Counted from the stretch's first letter, positions 25,419 to 34,935 are shown. The stretch is 64,000 nucleotides of DNA from Blastococcus saxobsidens DD2 (GCF_000284015.1 NC_016943.1:413541-477540), one strand, 5' to 3'. A program made the numbers and translations. The notes: generated by a model from the letters alone, not told the origin.

Positions 25419-26458
25419 TGCCCGCCCCCGGAGTGGCAGGCATAGGAACCTATGCCTATGGATTCGGGCCCCATTCCATAGGCATAGGTTCCTATGCCTC
25501 GGTTCCCGTGAGGGGCGGGCAGCCGGTGGCGGTGGTGCTGCGGCCGCTGGGGCTCGGCGACCTGCTCACCGGCGTGCCCGCCATCCGGGCGATCCGGGCC
25601 GCGGTCCCCGATCACCGGCTGGTCCTGGCGACGACGGAGCCGCTGCGGCCGCTCGCCGAGCTGATCGACGCCGTCGACCAGGTGCTGCCCGCCCGCGAGC
25701 TCGAGCCGCTGGACTGGTCGGGACCACCGCCGGAGCTCGCCGTCGACCTGCACGGCAAGGGCCCGGCCTCGCACGTGGTCGTGGCCGGCCTGCACCCGCA
25801 GCGCCTGCTCACCTTCGCCAGCCCCGGGTACCCCGGCCCGACCTGGCTCCCCGGCGAGCACGAGGTGCGGCGATGGTGCCGGCTGGTCTCCGAGGGGCTG
25901 GGCGTCGAGGCCGATCCCGATGCCCTCGATCTCGCCGTCCCGGCCGTGCCGCCGCCGGTGCGCGACGTCGCCGTCGTCCACCCGGGTGCCGCCTACCCCG
26001 GGCGGCGCTGGCCGGCCGACCGGTTCGCCGCGGTCGCCCGGCACCTCGCCGGCGCCGGCCACGACGTCCGGATCACCGGCGGCCCGGGCGAGGTGGAGCT
26101 GGCGCGGTCGGTGGCCTCGGCCGCCGGCCTGGGGGAGGGGTGCGTGCTCGCCGGGTGGACGACGTCGATGGAACTGGCCTCGGTGGTCGCCGCCGCGCGG
26201 GTCGTCGTCTGCGGCGACACCGGCGTCGCGCACCTGGCGTCGGCCTACCGACGGCCGTCGGTGGTGCTGTTCGGCCCGGTGTCCCCGGCGCTGTGGGGCC
26301 CGCCGGCGCGGGCGCAGCACGTCGTCCTCTGGCACGGCGACGGCACCGGCGACCCCTGGGGCACCGAACTCGACCCGGCGCTGGCGCGCATCACCGTCGA
26401 CGAGGTCGTCGCAGCCCTCGACCGGCTGCCCGACGCCGCCCACCGACCCCGGGCATAG
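25418..26458 (+). CDS. GT9 heptosyltransferase (second), with palindromic element at each end
   Basis: A GT9 transferase: RPLGLGDLLTGVPAIRAIR, DLHGKGPASH, VVHPGAAYPGRRWPADRFAA, ITGGPGEVELARSV, VVVCGDTGVAHLASAYRRPS. The start is uncertain. ATG 25418 overlaps the hldE stop and gives 346 residues, but residues 8-27 are then encoded by a perfect palindrome (25439-25498). GTG 25508, just after it, gives 316 residues and begins at the conserved fold. The stop TAG (26456-26458) lies within a related palindrome. The body is normal and closes the operon. Confidence 0.85.
   Translation: MPAPGVAGIGTYAYGFGPHSIGIGSYASVPVRGGQPVAVVLRPLGLGDLLTGVPAIRAIRAAVPDHRLVLATTEPLRPLAELIDAVDQVLPARELEPLDWSGPPPELAVDLHGKGPASHVVVAGLHPQRLLTFASPGYPGPTWLPGEHEVRRWCRLVSEGLGVEADPDALDLAVPAVPPPVRDVAVVHPGAAYPGRRWPADRFAAVARHLAGAGHDVRITGGPGEVELARSVASAAGLGEGCVLAGWTTSMELASVVAAARVVVCGDTGVAHLASAYRRPSVVLFGPVSPALWGPPARAQHVVLWHGDGTGDPWGTELDPALARITVDEVVAALDRLPDAAHRPRA
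25439..25498. repeat. Palindrome of the CATAGG family, 24-bp perfect arms
   Basis: The arms 25439-25462 and 25475-25498 are exact reverse complements around a 12-base loop. Each arm contains its own smaller dyad GGCATAGG-AA-CCTATGCC. It lies between hldE and the conserved part of the second GT9 gene and is open in frame. Confidence 0.85.
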
Positions 26459-26512
26459 GAAGCTATGCCTACGCTTCGGCGCCGCGGGACGTATGCATAG
26501 CCTCCTATGCCC
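26451..26512. repeat. Palindrome of the CATAGG family, imperfect 23-bp arms
   Basis: Arms 26451-26473 and 26490-26512 match at 21 of 23 positions and begin GGGCATAGGA. They are related to the element at 25439. The element provides the stop codon of the GT9 gene and lies between it and the convergent VWA gene, where it may also act as a bidirectional terminator. Confidence 0.8.
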
Positions 26513-26532
26513 GTGCGGGGTTCGGCCGGGGT

Positions 26533-28164
26533 TCAGCCGCGTTGGCGGAGGGCGTCGAAGAGGACGGTCTGCAGGTCGCTCTCGTCGACCGCGGAGTACG
26601 CCGCCCCGCCGGTCGCGTCGGCGATCTGCTCGAGCGCGGTCAGGTCGGCGTCCGGGCCGAGCGCCACCCCGATGACCTTGATGGGCCGCTCGGGATCGGC
26701 CTCGGCGGCGAGCGTGATCAACAGGTTGTCCAGGGTGAGGCCGTTCTGGTCGTCCTCGTTGGTGCCGTCGGTGAGGACCAGGACGCTGTTGACCGCGGTC
26801 GGGTCGTAGTTCTCCCGCGCGGCCCGCACCGCGGCCAGCGTCGTGTCGTACAGGCCGGTGCCGCCCGGGGTCAGCCGGTCGGGGATGGTGTCGAGCTGGT
26901 CGTCGAGGATCTCCCGCTGCGTGGTGTCGCCGACGAGGGTCTCGAGCTCACGGGTGGGCACCAGCTCGGTCCAGTCCTGCTCGCCGTCGAGCTGGTAGGC
27001 GAACGCCCACAGGCCGAGCGCGAAGTCGCCGGGCACGAGCGAGAGCGTGGCTTTCGCCGTGTCCCGGGCCAGGGTCGCGCGCGTCCCCTCACCGACCGGC
27101 GCCTCCATGGACGTCGAGACGTCGAAGACCGCGAGGATCCGGGAGGGATCCGCCAGGTTGCTCAGCTGCGCCACCAGCGCCTGGACGGCGGCGGGTTCCA
27201 GCTCGAGGGCGGTGGGCGCCTCGGCCCGGATCCCGGCGTCGGCGGCGTCCGGGGGCACGGCGCCGTTCCCGTCGCGGAAACCGGCGTCGACGGCCGCGGT
27301 GCGCGCCGCGTCCGAGGTCAGTGCGCGGACGACCGCTGCCACGGCGAGGGCCTGGTCGCCGTCCGGCGACCCCACCCGCACGACCGGGTAGTCCAGCACC
27401 GGGCTGCCCTCGCCCGGGTAGACGGCGACGAGCGCGGACGCCTCGGCGGCGGTGTTGATCTCGTAGACCTCCTGTTCGCTGACCGGGACCAGCGGGGCAT
27501 CGGCACCGCCCTTCAGGCCCGCGGCCAGGCCCTCCGCGGCGGACAGCGCGGGCCCGCGCTGGGCGGCCAGCACGGCCTGCACGACGGCGTTGCCGGCCGC
27601 CTCGCCGCCGCCGAGCGCGGTGCTCACGGCGGTGAGCGCGGCCAGCCCCTCGGCGCTCGTGGCGAGGTCGGGAACCGCGACCGGGTGCGCGCCGGCCAGG
27701 GCGGCGCCCCATCCGGGTGGCTGGTCGGCCCAGCCGAGGGCGTCGACGGCGGCCTGGCTGGTGGCCAGCACGACCGGCGACGTGGCCAGCGAGCCCACCA
27801 CCTCCAGCGGTGCCTCGGCCGCGCGGGCCGCCCACAGCGACGAGTCGGGTACCCACACGCCGGGCAGCGCGTCGGCCGCCAGGGCAGACAGGTCGCCGAC
27901 GGTCTGCAGCGGCTGCTGGGTGGCCACGGTGGTCTCGACGCAGAGACGCTCCTCGACGACGATCTCCGCGGGGAGGATCCGCTCGGTCAGCTCGCCCAGC
28001 TCGGGGGCGACGGTGACCGCCACGGTCGCGCGGTCGTCACAGCCGCCGCTACCGGTCAGCCACCAGGCGAGGCCGCCGCCGGCCAGCACCACGGCCAGCG
28101 CTGCGGCGATGAGGACGGGCGGCACCGGACGGCGACGTGCGGTGGTATCGGCGTGGCGGCCCAT
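26533..28164 (-). CDS. Membrane-anchored VWA protein with solute-binding-like domain
   Basis: A 543-residue protein. A transmembrane segment (residues 17-37) ends near a Cys. Residues 45-320 resemble an extracellular solute-binding fold (VPDSSLWAARAAEAPLEVVG, SPVVLATSQAAVDALG). A von Willebrand A domain with a MIDAS motif DVSTSM and later TGLYDTTLAAVRAAR and VLVLTDGTNEDD occupies about residues 345-543. This layout is seen in actinobacterial substrate-binding/VWA proteins of unknown ligand. ATG at 28164. It is convergent with the heptose operon and upstream of the UXS gene on the same strand. Confidence 0.82.
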   Translation of the reverse strand: MGRHADTTARRRPVPPVLIAAALAVVLAGGGLAWWLTGSGGCDDRATVAVTVAPELGELTERILPAEIVVEERLCVETTVATQQPLQTVGDLSALAADALPGVWVPDSSLWAARAAEAPLEVVGSLATSPVVLATSQAAVDALGWADQPPGWGAALAGAHPVAVPDLATSAEGLAALTAVSTALGGGEAAGNAVVQAVLAAQRGPALSAAEGLAAGLKGGADAPLVPVSEQEVYEINTAAEASALVAVYPGEGSPVLDYPVVRVGSPDGDQALAVAAVVRALTSDAARTAAVDAGFRDGNGAVPPDAADAGIRAEAPTALELEPAAVQALVAQLSNLADPSRILAVFDVSTSMEAPVGEGTRATLARDTAKATLSLVPGDFALGLWAFAYQLDGEQDWTELVPTRELETLVGDTTQREILDDQLDTIPDRLTPGGTGLYDTTLAAVRAARENYDPTAVNSVLVLTDGTNEDDQNGLTLDNLLITLAAEADPERPIKVIGVALGPDADLTALEQIADATGGAAYSAVDESDLQTVLFDALRQRG

Positions 28165-28272
28165 GCTCGCTCTCTGAGGTCGACTCGGGGTGGGCGCGGC
28201 TCCCCCGAGCCCGCCGCTCCAGGTTAGAGGGCGACCGCGCCGCTCCGGGGTGACCCTCGTCGCACGCCGGGG

Positions 28273-29262
28273 TCAGACGGCCTGCACCCGCGCGGTCTGC
28301 CGCTGGGCGGCGAACCAGTCGACGGTGCGGCGCAGCCCCTCCTCCGAGGGCACCCGAGGCCGCCAGCCGAGCAGCTGCTCGGCGCGCGTGGTGTCCGGGC
28401 GGCGCACCTTGGGGTCGTCGACGGGCAGGTCGATGTAGTCGATGGGGGAGCCGGAGCCGGTGAGCTCGACGATCCACTCGGCCAGCCGCAGCATCGACAG
28501 CTCGTCGGGGTTGCCGATGTTGACCGGGCCGGTGTGGGCGGAGAACGCCATCGCGAGGATGCCGGCGACGGTGTCGTCGACGTAGCAGATGGAGCGCGTC
28601 TGGGACCCGTCCCCGGCCACCGTCAGGGGGCGGCCCTCGAGCGCCTGGTTCACGAACGCCGGGATGGCGCGGCCGTCGTCGGCGCGCATCCGGGGGCCGT
28701 AGGTGTTGAAGATCCGCACGATGCCGGTGTCGGTGCCCTTCGACGTCCGGTAGGCGGTGGTCATGGCCTCGCTGAACCGCTTGGCCTCGTCGTAGACCCC
28801 GCGGGGGCCGACCGGGTTGACGTTGCCCCAGTACTCCTCGGTCTGCGGGTGCTGCAGCGGATCGCCGTAGACCTCCGACGTCGACGCCAGCACGTACCGG
28901 GCGCCCTTGTCGTGCGCCAGGCCGAGGGTGTGCAGGGTGCCGAGGCTGCCGACCTTCAGCGTCTCGATCGGCATCTTCAGGTAGTCGATCGGGCTGGCCG
29001 GCGAGGCGAAGTGCAGCACGAGGTCGACCGGGCCGGGGACGTGCACGTAGTCGGTGACGTCGCAGCGGACCAGGCGGAACCCGGGGTGCTCCATCAGGTG
29101 GAGGACGTTCTCCGGGGAACCGGTGAGGAAGTTGTCGAGGCAGACCACCTCGACCCCGCGCTCGAGCAGCTGCTCGCACAGGTGCGAGCCCAGGAACCCC
29201 GCCCCTCCGGTGACGACCGCCCGGCGGATCGTCCGTGTCTCGCGTGCCGGCCCGCTGACCAT
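28273..29262 (-). CDS. NAD-dependent nucleotide-sugar enzyme, UDP-glucuronate decarboxylase-like
   Basis: A 329-residue extended short-chain dehydrogenase. It has [16 protein letters not shown] (NAD loop, residues 18-33), [34 protein letters not shown] and the catalytic YDEAK, then [16 protein letters not shown]. The ASPxDY and GPRMRxxDGR blocks are typical of UDP-xylose synthases. dTDP-glucose dehydratases and heptose epimerases share the fold but lack this combination. ATG 29262 has GAGGAGG six bases upstream. It may supply UDP-xylose or a related sugar to the nearby glycan cluster (inference). Confidence 0.83.
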   Translation of the reverse strand: MVSGPARETRTIRRAVVTGGAGFLGSHLCEQLLERGVEVVCLDNFLTGSPENVLHLMEHPGFRLVRCDVTDYVHVPGPVDLVLHFASPASPIDYLKMPIETLKVGSLGTLHTLGLAHDKGARYVLASTSEVYGDPLQHPQTEEYWGNVNPVGPRGVYDEAKRFSEAMTTAYRTSKGTDTGIVRIFNTYGPRMRADDGRAIPAFVNQALEGRPLTVAGDGSQTRSICYVDDTVAGILAMAFSAHTGPVNIGNPDELSMLRLAEWIVELTGSGSPIDYIDLPVDDPKVRRPDTTRAEQLLGWRPRVPSEEGLRRTVDWFAAQRQTARVQAV

Positions 29263-29329
29263 CGCCGTCCTCCTCGCCCGCGCGCGGGAGCGCGCTGCAG
29301 CACCCCCTACCCGGAGATCAACTCCGCAC

Positions 29330-29349
29330 ACACTTCGATCCCGAAGTGT
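29330..29349. promoter_or_regulatory. Palindrome upstream of the nucleotide-sugar gene, matching the heptose operon site
   Basis: ACACTTCG (29330-29337) and CGAAGTGT (29342-29349) are perfect inverted repeats around ATCC, 67 bases before the start at 29262. The sequence and its GGG flank match the element at 18375-18396. Confidence 0.5.
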
Positions 29350-29377
29350 CGGGGCGGCGGTCCACCCGAACGTGGAC

Positions 29378-29411
29378 GGGCCGCCGGCCTCCCGAAGGAG
29401 ACCGGCGGCCC
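29378..29411 (-). terminator. Terminator hairpin of the liv-type operon
   Basis: GGGCCGCCGG (29378-29387) pairs with CCGGCGGCCC (29402-29411), with an inner CTCC/GGAG pair. It lies 22 bases beyond the stop of the binding-protein gene on this strand. Confidence 0.6.
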
Positions 29412-29433
29412 GGTGCACGGTGGGGTCAGCCGA

Positions 29434-30798
29434 TCAGCCGGCCGGCTCCTCCTCGGGGATGGCGTCCGCCGGCGGGGTGGACTCCTCGCCGGTGTACTCC
29501 TCGATCGGGGCGTCACCGATGTCGGTCACCAGCACCGGGGTCAGCTGCTCGGAGCCGCCGTCGGGGGTGATCCGGGCGAGCGACATGCCGCTGATGCCGA
29601 GGTGGCTCTCCTCCGAGTAGCGGAACGGCGCCAGGCCGGGGCCCTGCCAGTCCTCGCCGATCTGCTCGACGATCTCGACGAAGTCGTCACGCGTGGGGTT
29701 CCGCCCAGCCGCCTGCAGCGCCTGCACCATGGTGTATGCCTGGCTCATGCCGTAGATGCGGTAGTTGGTGAGCTCACCCTCGCCACCGCACTCGTCCCAG
29801 ATCCGCTGGAACTCCTGCACCCAGGGGTTGTCGGTCTCGTCGACCGTCGGCAGGTAGTCGGTGGTGATGGCGCCGGCCAGCAGACTGGCGTCGCTCACCG
29901 CACCCTGGGAGAAGCTGTTCAGCAGTCGCCCGACCAGCGCCGGGTCCGACCCGACGTTGGAGTAGAACCACTGCTCCGGCTGGAAGCCCAGCTGAGCTGC
30001 GGCCAGCTGCGACAGCGCCGTGTAGCTGGGCACGGTGAAGCCGACGACGACGTCGGCGCCGGCCGCCTGCAGCGCGGCGATCTGCGGACCGATGTTGGTG
30101 TTGCCCGGGACGTAGCGCTCGACGGCGACGATCTGGTCGTCGGAGAGGTACTGCCGCAGGCCGGCCTCGCCGTCCTCGCCGAAGTCGTCGTCCTGCAGGA
30201 AGAGGCCGACGTTGGCGTCCGGGAAGTTCTCGGCGATGTACTGGCCGATAATCTTCCCCTCGCTCATGTAGTCGGTCTGCCAGCCGAACGTGTAGGGGTA
30301 CTCATCGGGCTGGGCGCCCCACAGCAGCGAGCCGGATGCCACGAACATGTCGGGCACCCCCTCGGCGTTGAGGAACTCGAGGACCGCGCTGTGCGTCGGG
30401 GTCCCGAGGCCGCCCATGATCGCGAAGACCTCGTCCTCGAGCACCAGCTGGTTGACCACCTGGGCGGTCTGGGTCGGGTTGTAGGCGTCGTCGCGGTAGA
30501 TCCACTCGATCTCGCGGTCGTAGATCCCGCCCGCCTGGTTGACGCAGTCGAAGTAGGCCTCGACGCCGGTGGGGATCTCGCTGTAGCCGGGGGCGGCCAC
30601 ACCGGTCAGCGGGTAGTGCGAGCCGAGCGTGATGGTGTCCTCGGTGATGCCGATGTCGGAGGCCTCGTTCTCACCATCGGCGCTGGCGCTGACGCCACCG
30701 CCGTCCCCGTCGTCGCCCCCGGCGCCGCAGGCGGCGAGGGTGGCGAGCATGGAAGCGGCGGCCATGGTGGACAGAAGCCGTCGGGAGGATCTGGACAA
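29434..30798 (-). CDS. Branched-chain amino-acid/amide-type ABC solute-binding lipoprotein
   Basis: A 454-residue type I periplasmic-binding protein. A signal with lipobox LAAC (Cys about 24) is followed by an acidic Gly/Ser linker and then the LivJ-like fold: DTITLGSHYPLTG, GGIYDREIEW, NQLVLEDEVFAIMGGLGTPT, VGLFLQDDDFGEDG and a C-terminal LAPFRYSEESHLGIS. The TTG at 30798 is chosen because GAGGAG lies five bases upstream and the signal peptide then starts correctly. Last gene of the operon. The ligand could be amino acids, urea/amides or aromatic acids. Confidence 0.87.
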   Translation of the reverse strand: MSRSSRRLLSTMAAASMLATLAACGAGGDDGDGGGVSASADGENEASDIGITEDTITLGSHYPLTGVAAPGYSEIPTGVEAYFDCVNQAGGIYDREIEWIYRDDAYNPTQTAQVVNQLVLEDEVFAIMGGLGTPTHSAVLEFLNAEGVPDMFVASGSLLWGAQPDEYPYTFGWQTDYMSEGKIIGQYIAENFPDANVGLFLQDDDFGEDGEAGLRQYLSDDQIVAVERYVPGNTNIGPQIAALQAAGADVVVGFTVPSYTALSQLAAAQLGFQPEQWFYSNVGSDPALVGRLLNSFSQGAVSDASLLAGAITTDYLPTVDETDNPWVQEFQRIWDECGGEGELTNYRIYGMSQAYTMVQALQAAGRNPTRDDFVEIVEQIGEDWQGPGLAPFRYSEESHLGISGMSLARITPDGGSEQLTPVLVTDIGDAPIEEYTGEESTPPADAIPEEEPAG

Positions 30799-30887
30799 CA
30801 GTTCTCCTCTGATGCGGCCCGGGCATCGGTGCCCGGGAGTCTGGATGGGATGGAGCGGCCGGGATCGGCGAGACGATCGGGTCGTGC

Positions 30888-32084
30888 TCACCCCCTGCTG
30901 CCGGGAGCCGACGTGGCCCCCGCGGCCTGCTGGGCTGCGATCTGCCGCTTGGCCTTGCGCGTCAGCCAGCGCATTTTGATCGTGCCGACGAAGCCGGCCG
31001 GCGCGAAGATCATCACCACGATGAGCACCACGCCGTAGACGAGCGGCGCCAGCTGGGCGGCCTCGGTGTTGTTCAAGCCGAAGTCGGCACCCAGGTTCGT
31101 GACGAACGGCGGCAGGAAGACCAGCAGCGCCGAGCCGAGCAGCGCGCCGAGCAGGCTGCCGAGGCCGCCGATCACGATCGCGGTGAGCAGCGACAGCGAC
31201 AGCACGATGGTGAAGCCGCTGGGTGCGGCCAGTCGGACGACGATCGCCAGGACCCCGCCGGCCAGGCCCGCGGCGGCGGCGCTCACCACGAACGCCAGCA
31301 CCCGCCACGCGCCGAGGTTGATGCCGGCCAGCTCAGCGGCGACCTCCTGGTCGCGCACCGCTCGCCAGGTGCGCCCGATCCGGCTGCGGACCAGGTTGGC
31401 CAGCAGGAAGTAGGTGATCAGCAGGCAGACGACGCCGATGTAGGCCAGCCACTTGGTGTTCGACGCGTTGCCGCCCGACACGAAGCCGATGAACGCGTCG
31501 AACGACTCCGGCGCGCGAGGCGCGCTCACCCGCAGGCCCTGCTCACCGCCGAGCCAGTCGTGGAAGTAGATGGCCAGGCCGGGGATGCCGACCGCCAGTG
31601 CCAGCGTCGCCCCGGCCAGGTACGGGCCGTGCAGGCGGGCGGCGGCGACGCCGACCAGAGCGCCCACGAGAGTGGCGACCACCACGGCGGCCAGGAAGAT
31701 GACTGCCAGGGGCAGCGGCTCCTCGGCGGCGAGGAACAGCGCCGTGGTGTAGGCGCCGACCGCCATGAGCGCGCCGTGGCCGAGCGAGATCTGGCCGTTC
31801 ATGCCGGTGAGCACGGTGAGTCCGCCGGCGGCGATGGCGTAGTAGCTCAGCTGCGCCAGCTGCGAGTTGGTGAAGGAGTCGGTGAGCTCCAGCACGGCGA
31901 CCGCGACGACCGCTGCGATCAGCAGCACCAGCAGATGCCGCAGCAGCGTGGACTCCGGCAGGAACGTCCGGCCGGTGCGGGCCGGCGCCGAGGGGGCGTC
32001 GGCCGCAACCGTGGTCTCGCCGGGGGCCTGGGACGCCGCCTTGCCCGGGGCGTCTTCGGGGGTCCGCAGTTCGCTCATCGTCAT
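30888..32084 (-). CDS. livM: Branched-chain amino-acid-type ABC permease (LivM-like)
   Basis: A 398-residue permease with a hydrophilic N-terminus of about 45 residues and 8-10 helices. The LivM signature is YYAIAAGGLTVLTGMNGQIS with LGHGALMAVGAYTTA, and the cytoplasmic loop is RSRIGRTWRAVRDQEVAAELAGIN. The C-terminus keeps the LivM pattern FAPAGFVGTIKMRW. It overlaps livH by ATGA. The position between livH and the binding protein fits one operon. Confidence 0.9.
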   Translation of the reverse strand: MTMSELRTPEDAPGKAASQAPGETTVAADAPSAPARTGRTFLPESTLLRHLLVLLIAAVVAVAVLELTDSFTNSQLAQLSYYAIAAGGLTVLTGMNGQISLGHGALMAVGAYTTALFLAAEEPLPLAVIFLAAVVVATLVGALVGVAAARLHGPYLAGATLALAVGIPGLAIYFHDWLGGEQGLRVSAPRAPESFDAFIGFVSGGNASNTKWLAYIGVVCLLITYFLLANLVRSRIGRTWRAVRDQEVAAELAGINLGAWRVLAFVVSAAAAGLAGGVLAIVVRLAAPSGFTIVLSLSLLTAIVIGGLGSLLGALLGSALLVFLPPFVTNLGADFGLNNTEAAQLAPLVYGVVLIVVMIFAPAGFVGTIKMRWLTRKAKRQIAAQQAAGATSAPGSRG

Positions 32085-32965
32085 GCCCTCCGTGCCACGG
32101 TGCTGGAGAAGAGACCGCCGGGGCGCACGAGCAGCACCACCATGAGGATCACCAGCGCCGCGACGTTGACCAGCGCGCTGCCGCGCTCGACGTAGCCGCT
32201 GACGTAGCTCAGCGCCAGGCCGAGGAGCAGCCCGCCGACGATCGCGCCGATGGGGGAGTCCAGCCCGCCGAGCACCGCGGCGACGAAGCCGAAGATGATC
32301 AGGCTGTCCATGTAGGCCGGCCAGACGAACTCACCGCCGGCGATGAGGATCCCGGACAGCGCCCCGACCACCGCGGCCAGCGCCCAGCCCAGCGTCAGCA
32401 TCCGGCCCACCCGGACGCCGAGCAGGCGGGCGACCTCCTGGCCGAAGGCCGAGGCGCGCATCGCCAGGCCGACGCGGGTGAACCGGAACAGCGCGACGAG
32501 CAGCGCCATCGTGACGATGACCGCGAGGGCCACGAAGATGCTGTTGGGCGTCAGCGCGATGGTGGTGCCGCCGATCTCGAGCCCGCGCAGACCGAACGGT
32601 GCCGGGAAGCTCTGGAACGACGAGCCGAAGAGGATCGCGATCAGCGCCTGGATCGCGACGAACAGGCCGAGGGTGACGATGACCGCGTTGAGCTCGGGCC
32701 CGCCCTCGACCGGCCGGATGACGACCCGCTCCACGATCGCGCCCAGGGCGAAGCCGCTGAGCAGCGCGGCCGCGAAGGCCAGCCAGTAGGACATCCCGCC
32801 CTGGATGAGGGCGAGGGCGATGAAGGTGGTGAGGGCGGCCATCGCGCCCTGGGCGAAGTTGACGATCCGGGTGGACCGCCAGATCAGCACCAGGGCGAGC
32901 GCGAAGGCGGCGTAGATGGTGCCCTCGATCAGCCCGGTGATGGTGACGTTCACGAAATAGGTCAC
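32081..32965 (-). CDS. livH: Branched-chain amino-acid-type ABC permease (LivH-like)
   Basis: A 294-residue permease with about eight helices. LivH hallmarks are GLIEGTIYAAFALALVLIWR with TRIVNFAQGAMA, the RPVEGGPELNAVIVTLGLF stretch, and the coupling loop TRVGLAMRASAFGQEVARLLGVRVGR, then LGGLDSPIGAIVGGLLLG. The start is GTG at 32965, about 30 bases after the livF stop. It pairs with LivM to form the channel. Confidence 0.92.
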   Translation of the reverse strand: MTYFVNVTITGLIEGTIYAAFALALVLIWRSTRIVNFAQGAMAALTTFIALALIQGGMSYWLAFAAALLSGFALGAIVERVVIRPVEGGPELNAVIVTLGLFVAIQALIAILFGSSFQSFPAPFGLRGLEIGGTTIALTPNSIFVALAVIVTMALLVALFRFTRVGLAMRASAFGQEVARLLGVRVGRMLTLGWALAAVVGALSGILIAGGEFVWPAYMDSLIIFGFVAAVLGGLDSPIGAIVGGLLLGLALSYVSGYVERGSALVNVAALVILMVVLLVRPGGLFSSTVARRA

Positions 32966-32996
32966 GACGATGCGTCTTCCTGACTCTGCGGGCGGC

Positions 32997-33756
<760 letters not shown>

Positions 33757-33764
<8 letters not shown>

Positions 33765-34626
33765 GGGTGGCTCCTCCTTCCGGCGTGCTCGCCGTCGTCG
33801 GCCCGGCCTCGACCTCGTCGCCGAGGTAGGCCTCGGTCACCGCAGGATCGGCCTGCACCTCCGCGGGCGTGCCGGCCGCGATCTGGATGCCGGAGTCGAG
33901 GACGGTGATGCGGTCGCACACCCGCATGACCAGGTCCATGTGGTGCTCGACCAGCAGGACACTCATCTGGCCGGACAGGCTGCGGACGAGGTCGCCGAGC
34001 TCGTGCATCTCCTCCTCGGACAGGCCGCTGGCCGGCTCGTCGAGCAGCAGCAGGTCCGGCTCGGCGACCAGCGCGCGTGCCAGCGCGACGCGCTTCTGCA
34101 CCGGGTACGGCAGCGAGCCGGGGTAGCGACCGGCGTACTGCTCGGCGTCCAGCTCGGTGAGCGCGTGCATCGCCCGCTCGCGCAGCCGGTGCTCATCCTT
34201 GTCCGAGGTCGGGAGCGCGAACAGCGCGGAGAAGAAGCCGGCCTTCGCGTGCCGGTGCGCGCCGACCATCACGTTCTCGAGGACGGTCATCAGCGGGAAC
34301 AGGCCGACGCCCTGCAGCGTGCGGGCGATGCCGAGGCCGGTGAGCTGTGCGGGCTTCAGGCGGCGCAGCTCCTGCCCGCGCCACGTGATCCGGCCGGCCG
34401 ACGGGCGCACCAGTCCACAGGCGACGTTGAACAGGGTCGTCTTGCCGGCTCCGTTGGGACCGATGAGCCCGTGCACCTGGCCCGGCTCCACGGTGAGCGA
34501 GACGTCGGTGAGCGCCGCGACGCCGCCGAAGGCGACGTTGATGCCGCTCATCTCGAGCCGGGAGGTGGGCGCGTCGTCGGGTGGCTGGCTGCCGGAATGC
34601 CTGAGCGGCTGCGCCAAGGGGCCCAC
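33757..34626 (-). CDS. livG: Branched-chain amino-acid-type ABC ATPase (LivG-like)
   Basis: A 289-residue ATPase. Walker A is IGPNGAGKTTLFNV, and Walker B LLLDEPASGLSEEEM follows a PYPVQKRVALARAL stretch in place of the usual LSGGQ signature, a departure from the canonical signature loop. The LivG end is MDLVMRVCDRITVLDSGIQIAAGTP. GTG 34626 has GAGGAG only two bases away. An internal ATG at 34551 (MSGINVAFGG) is an alternative start at the domain edge. First gene of the operon, divergent from pucR. Confidence 0.88.
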
Positions 34627-34672
34627 TGCTCCTCTTCGTCAGGGGATCACCGTCCGGGCATGCCGAACGGCC

Positions 34673-34909
34673 TCGATCGGGTCACGAGTATTTCTGGTGA
34701 GCCTGCCCGGCGGTGTTCGCGGTCACAATGGGCGCACCGCACAGCGATCCCGAGGTCGGGTTGTGCTGTCCGTCGGCGCCGTGGAGCCGGTTCCCGACCC
34801 GCTGCGGGCGTCGATTGGGTCACGCTTCGGTGGCGCCGACCCTCTCGTGCCGTGGGTGCACTCACAATGGGCGGAACGCACAGTTCTGAACTCCCCGTGT
34901 TGTGCTGTC
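34673..34909. promoter_or_regulatory. Duplicated control region between livG and pucR
   Basis: This 309-base gap (34627-34935) has no gene. Three blocks recur in order: TCGATYGGGTCACG (34673, 34811), TCACAATGGGCG with CGCACAG (34723, 34862) and GTTGTGCTGTC (34760, 34899). The second and third blocks are exactly 139 bases apart in both cases, while the spacers have diverged. CACAA and TTGTG in each copy are inverted. The pattern suggests a duplicated operator, probably for the adjacent PucR protein. Confidence 0.55.
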
Positions 34910-34935
34910 AGCGGTGTCTTCGAGGAGGTGATCGA

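Noticed and set aside
25873-28227. 784-residue plus-strand frame across the GT9 end and the VWA gene
   Set aside because: Runs antisense to the VWA gene and out of frame with GT9. No recognisable domains.
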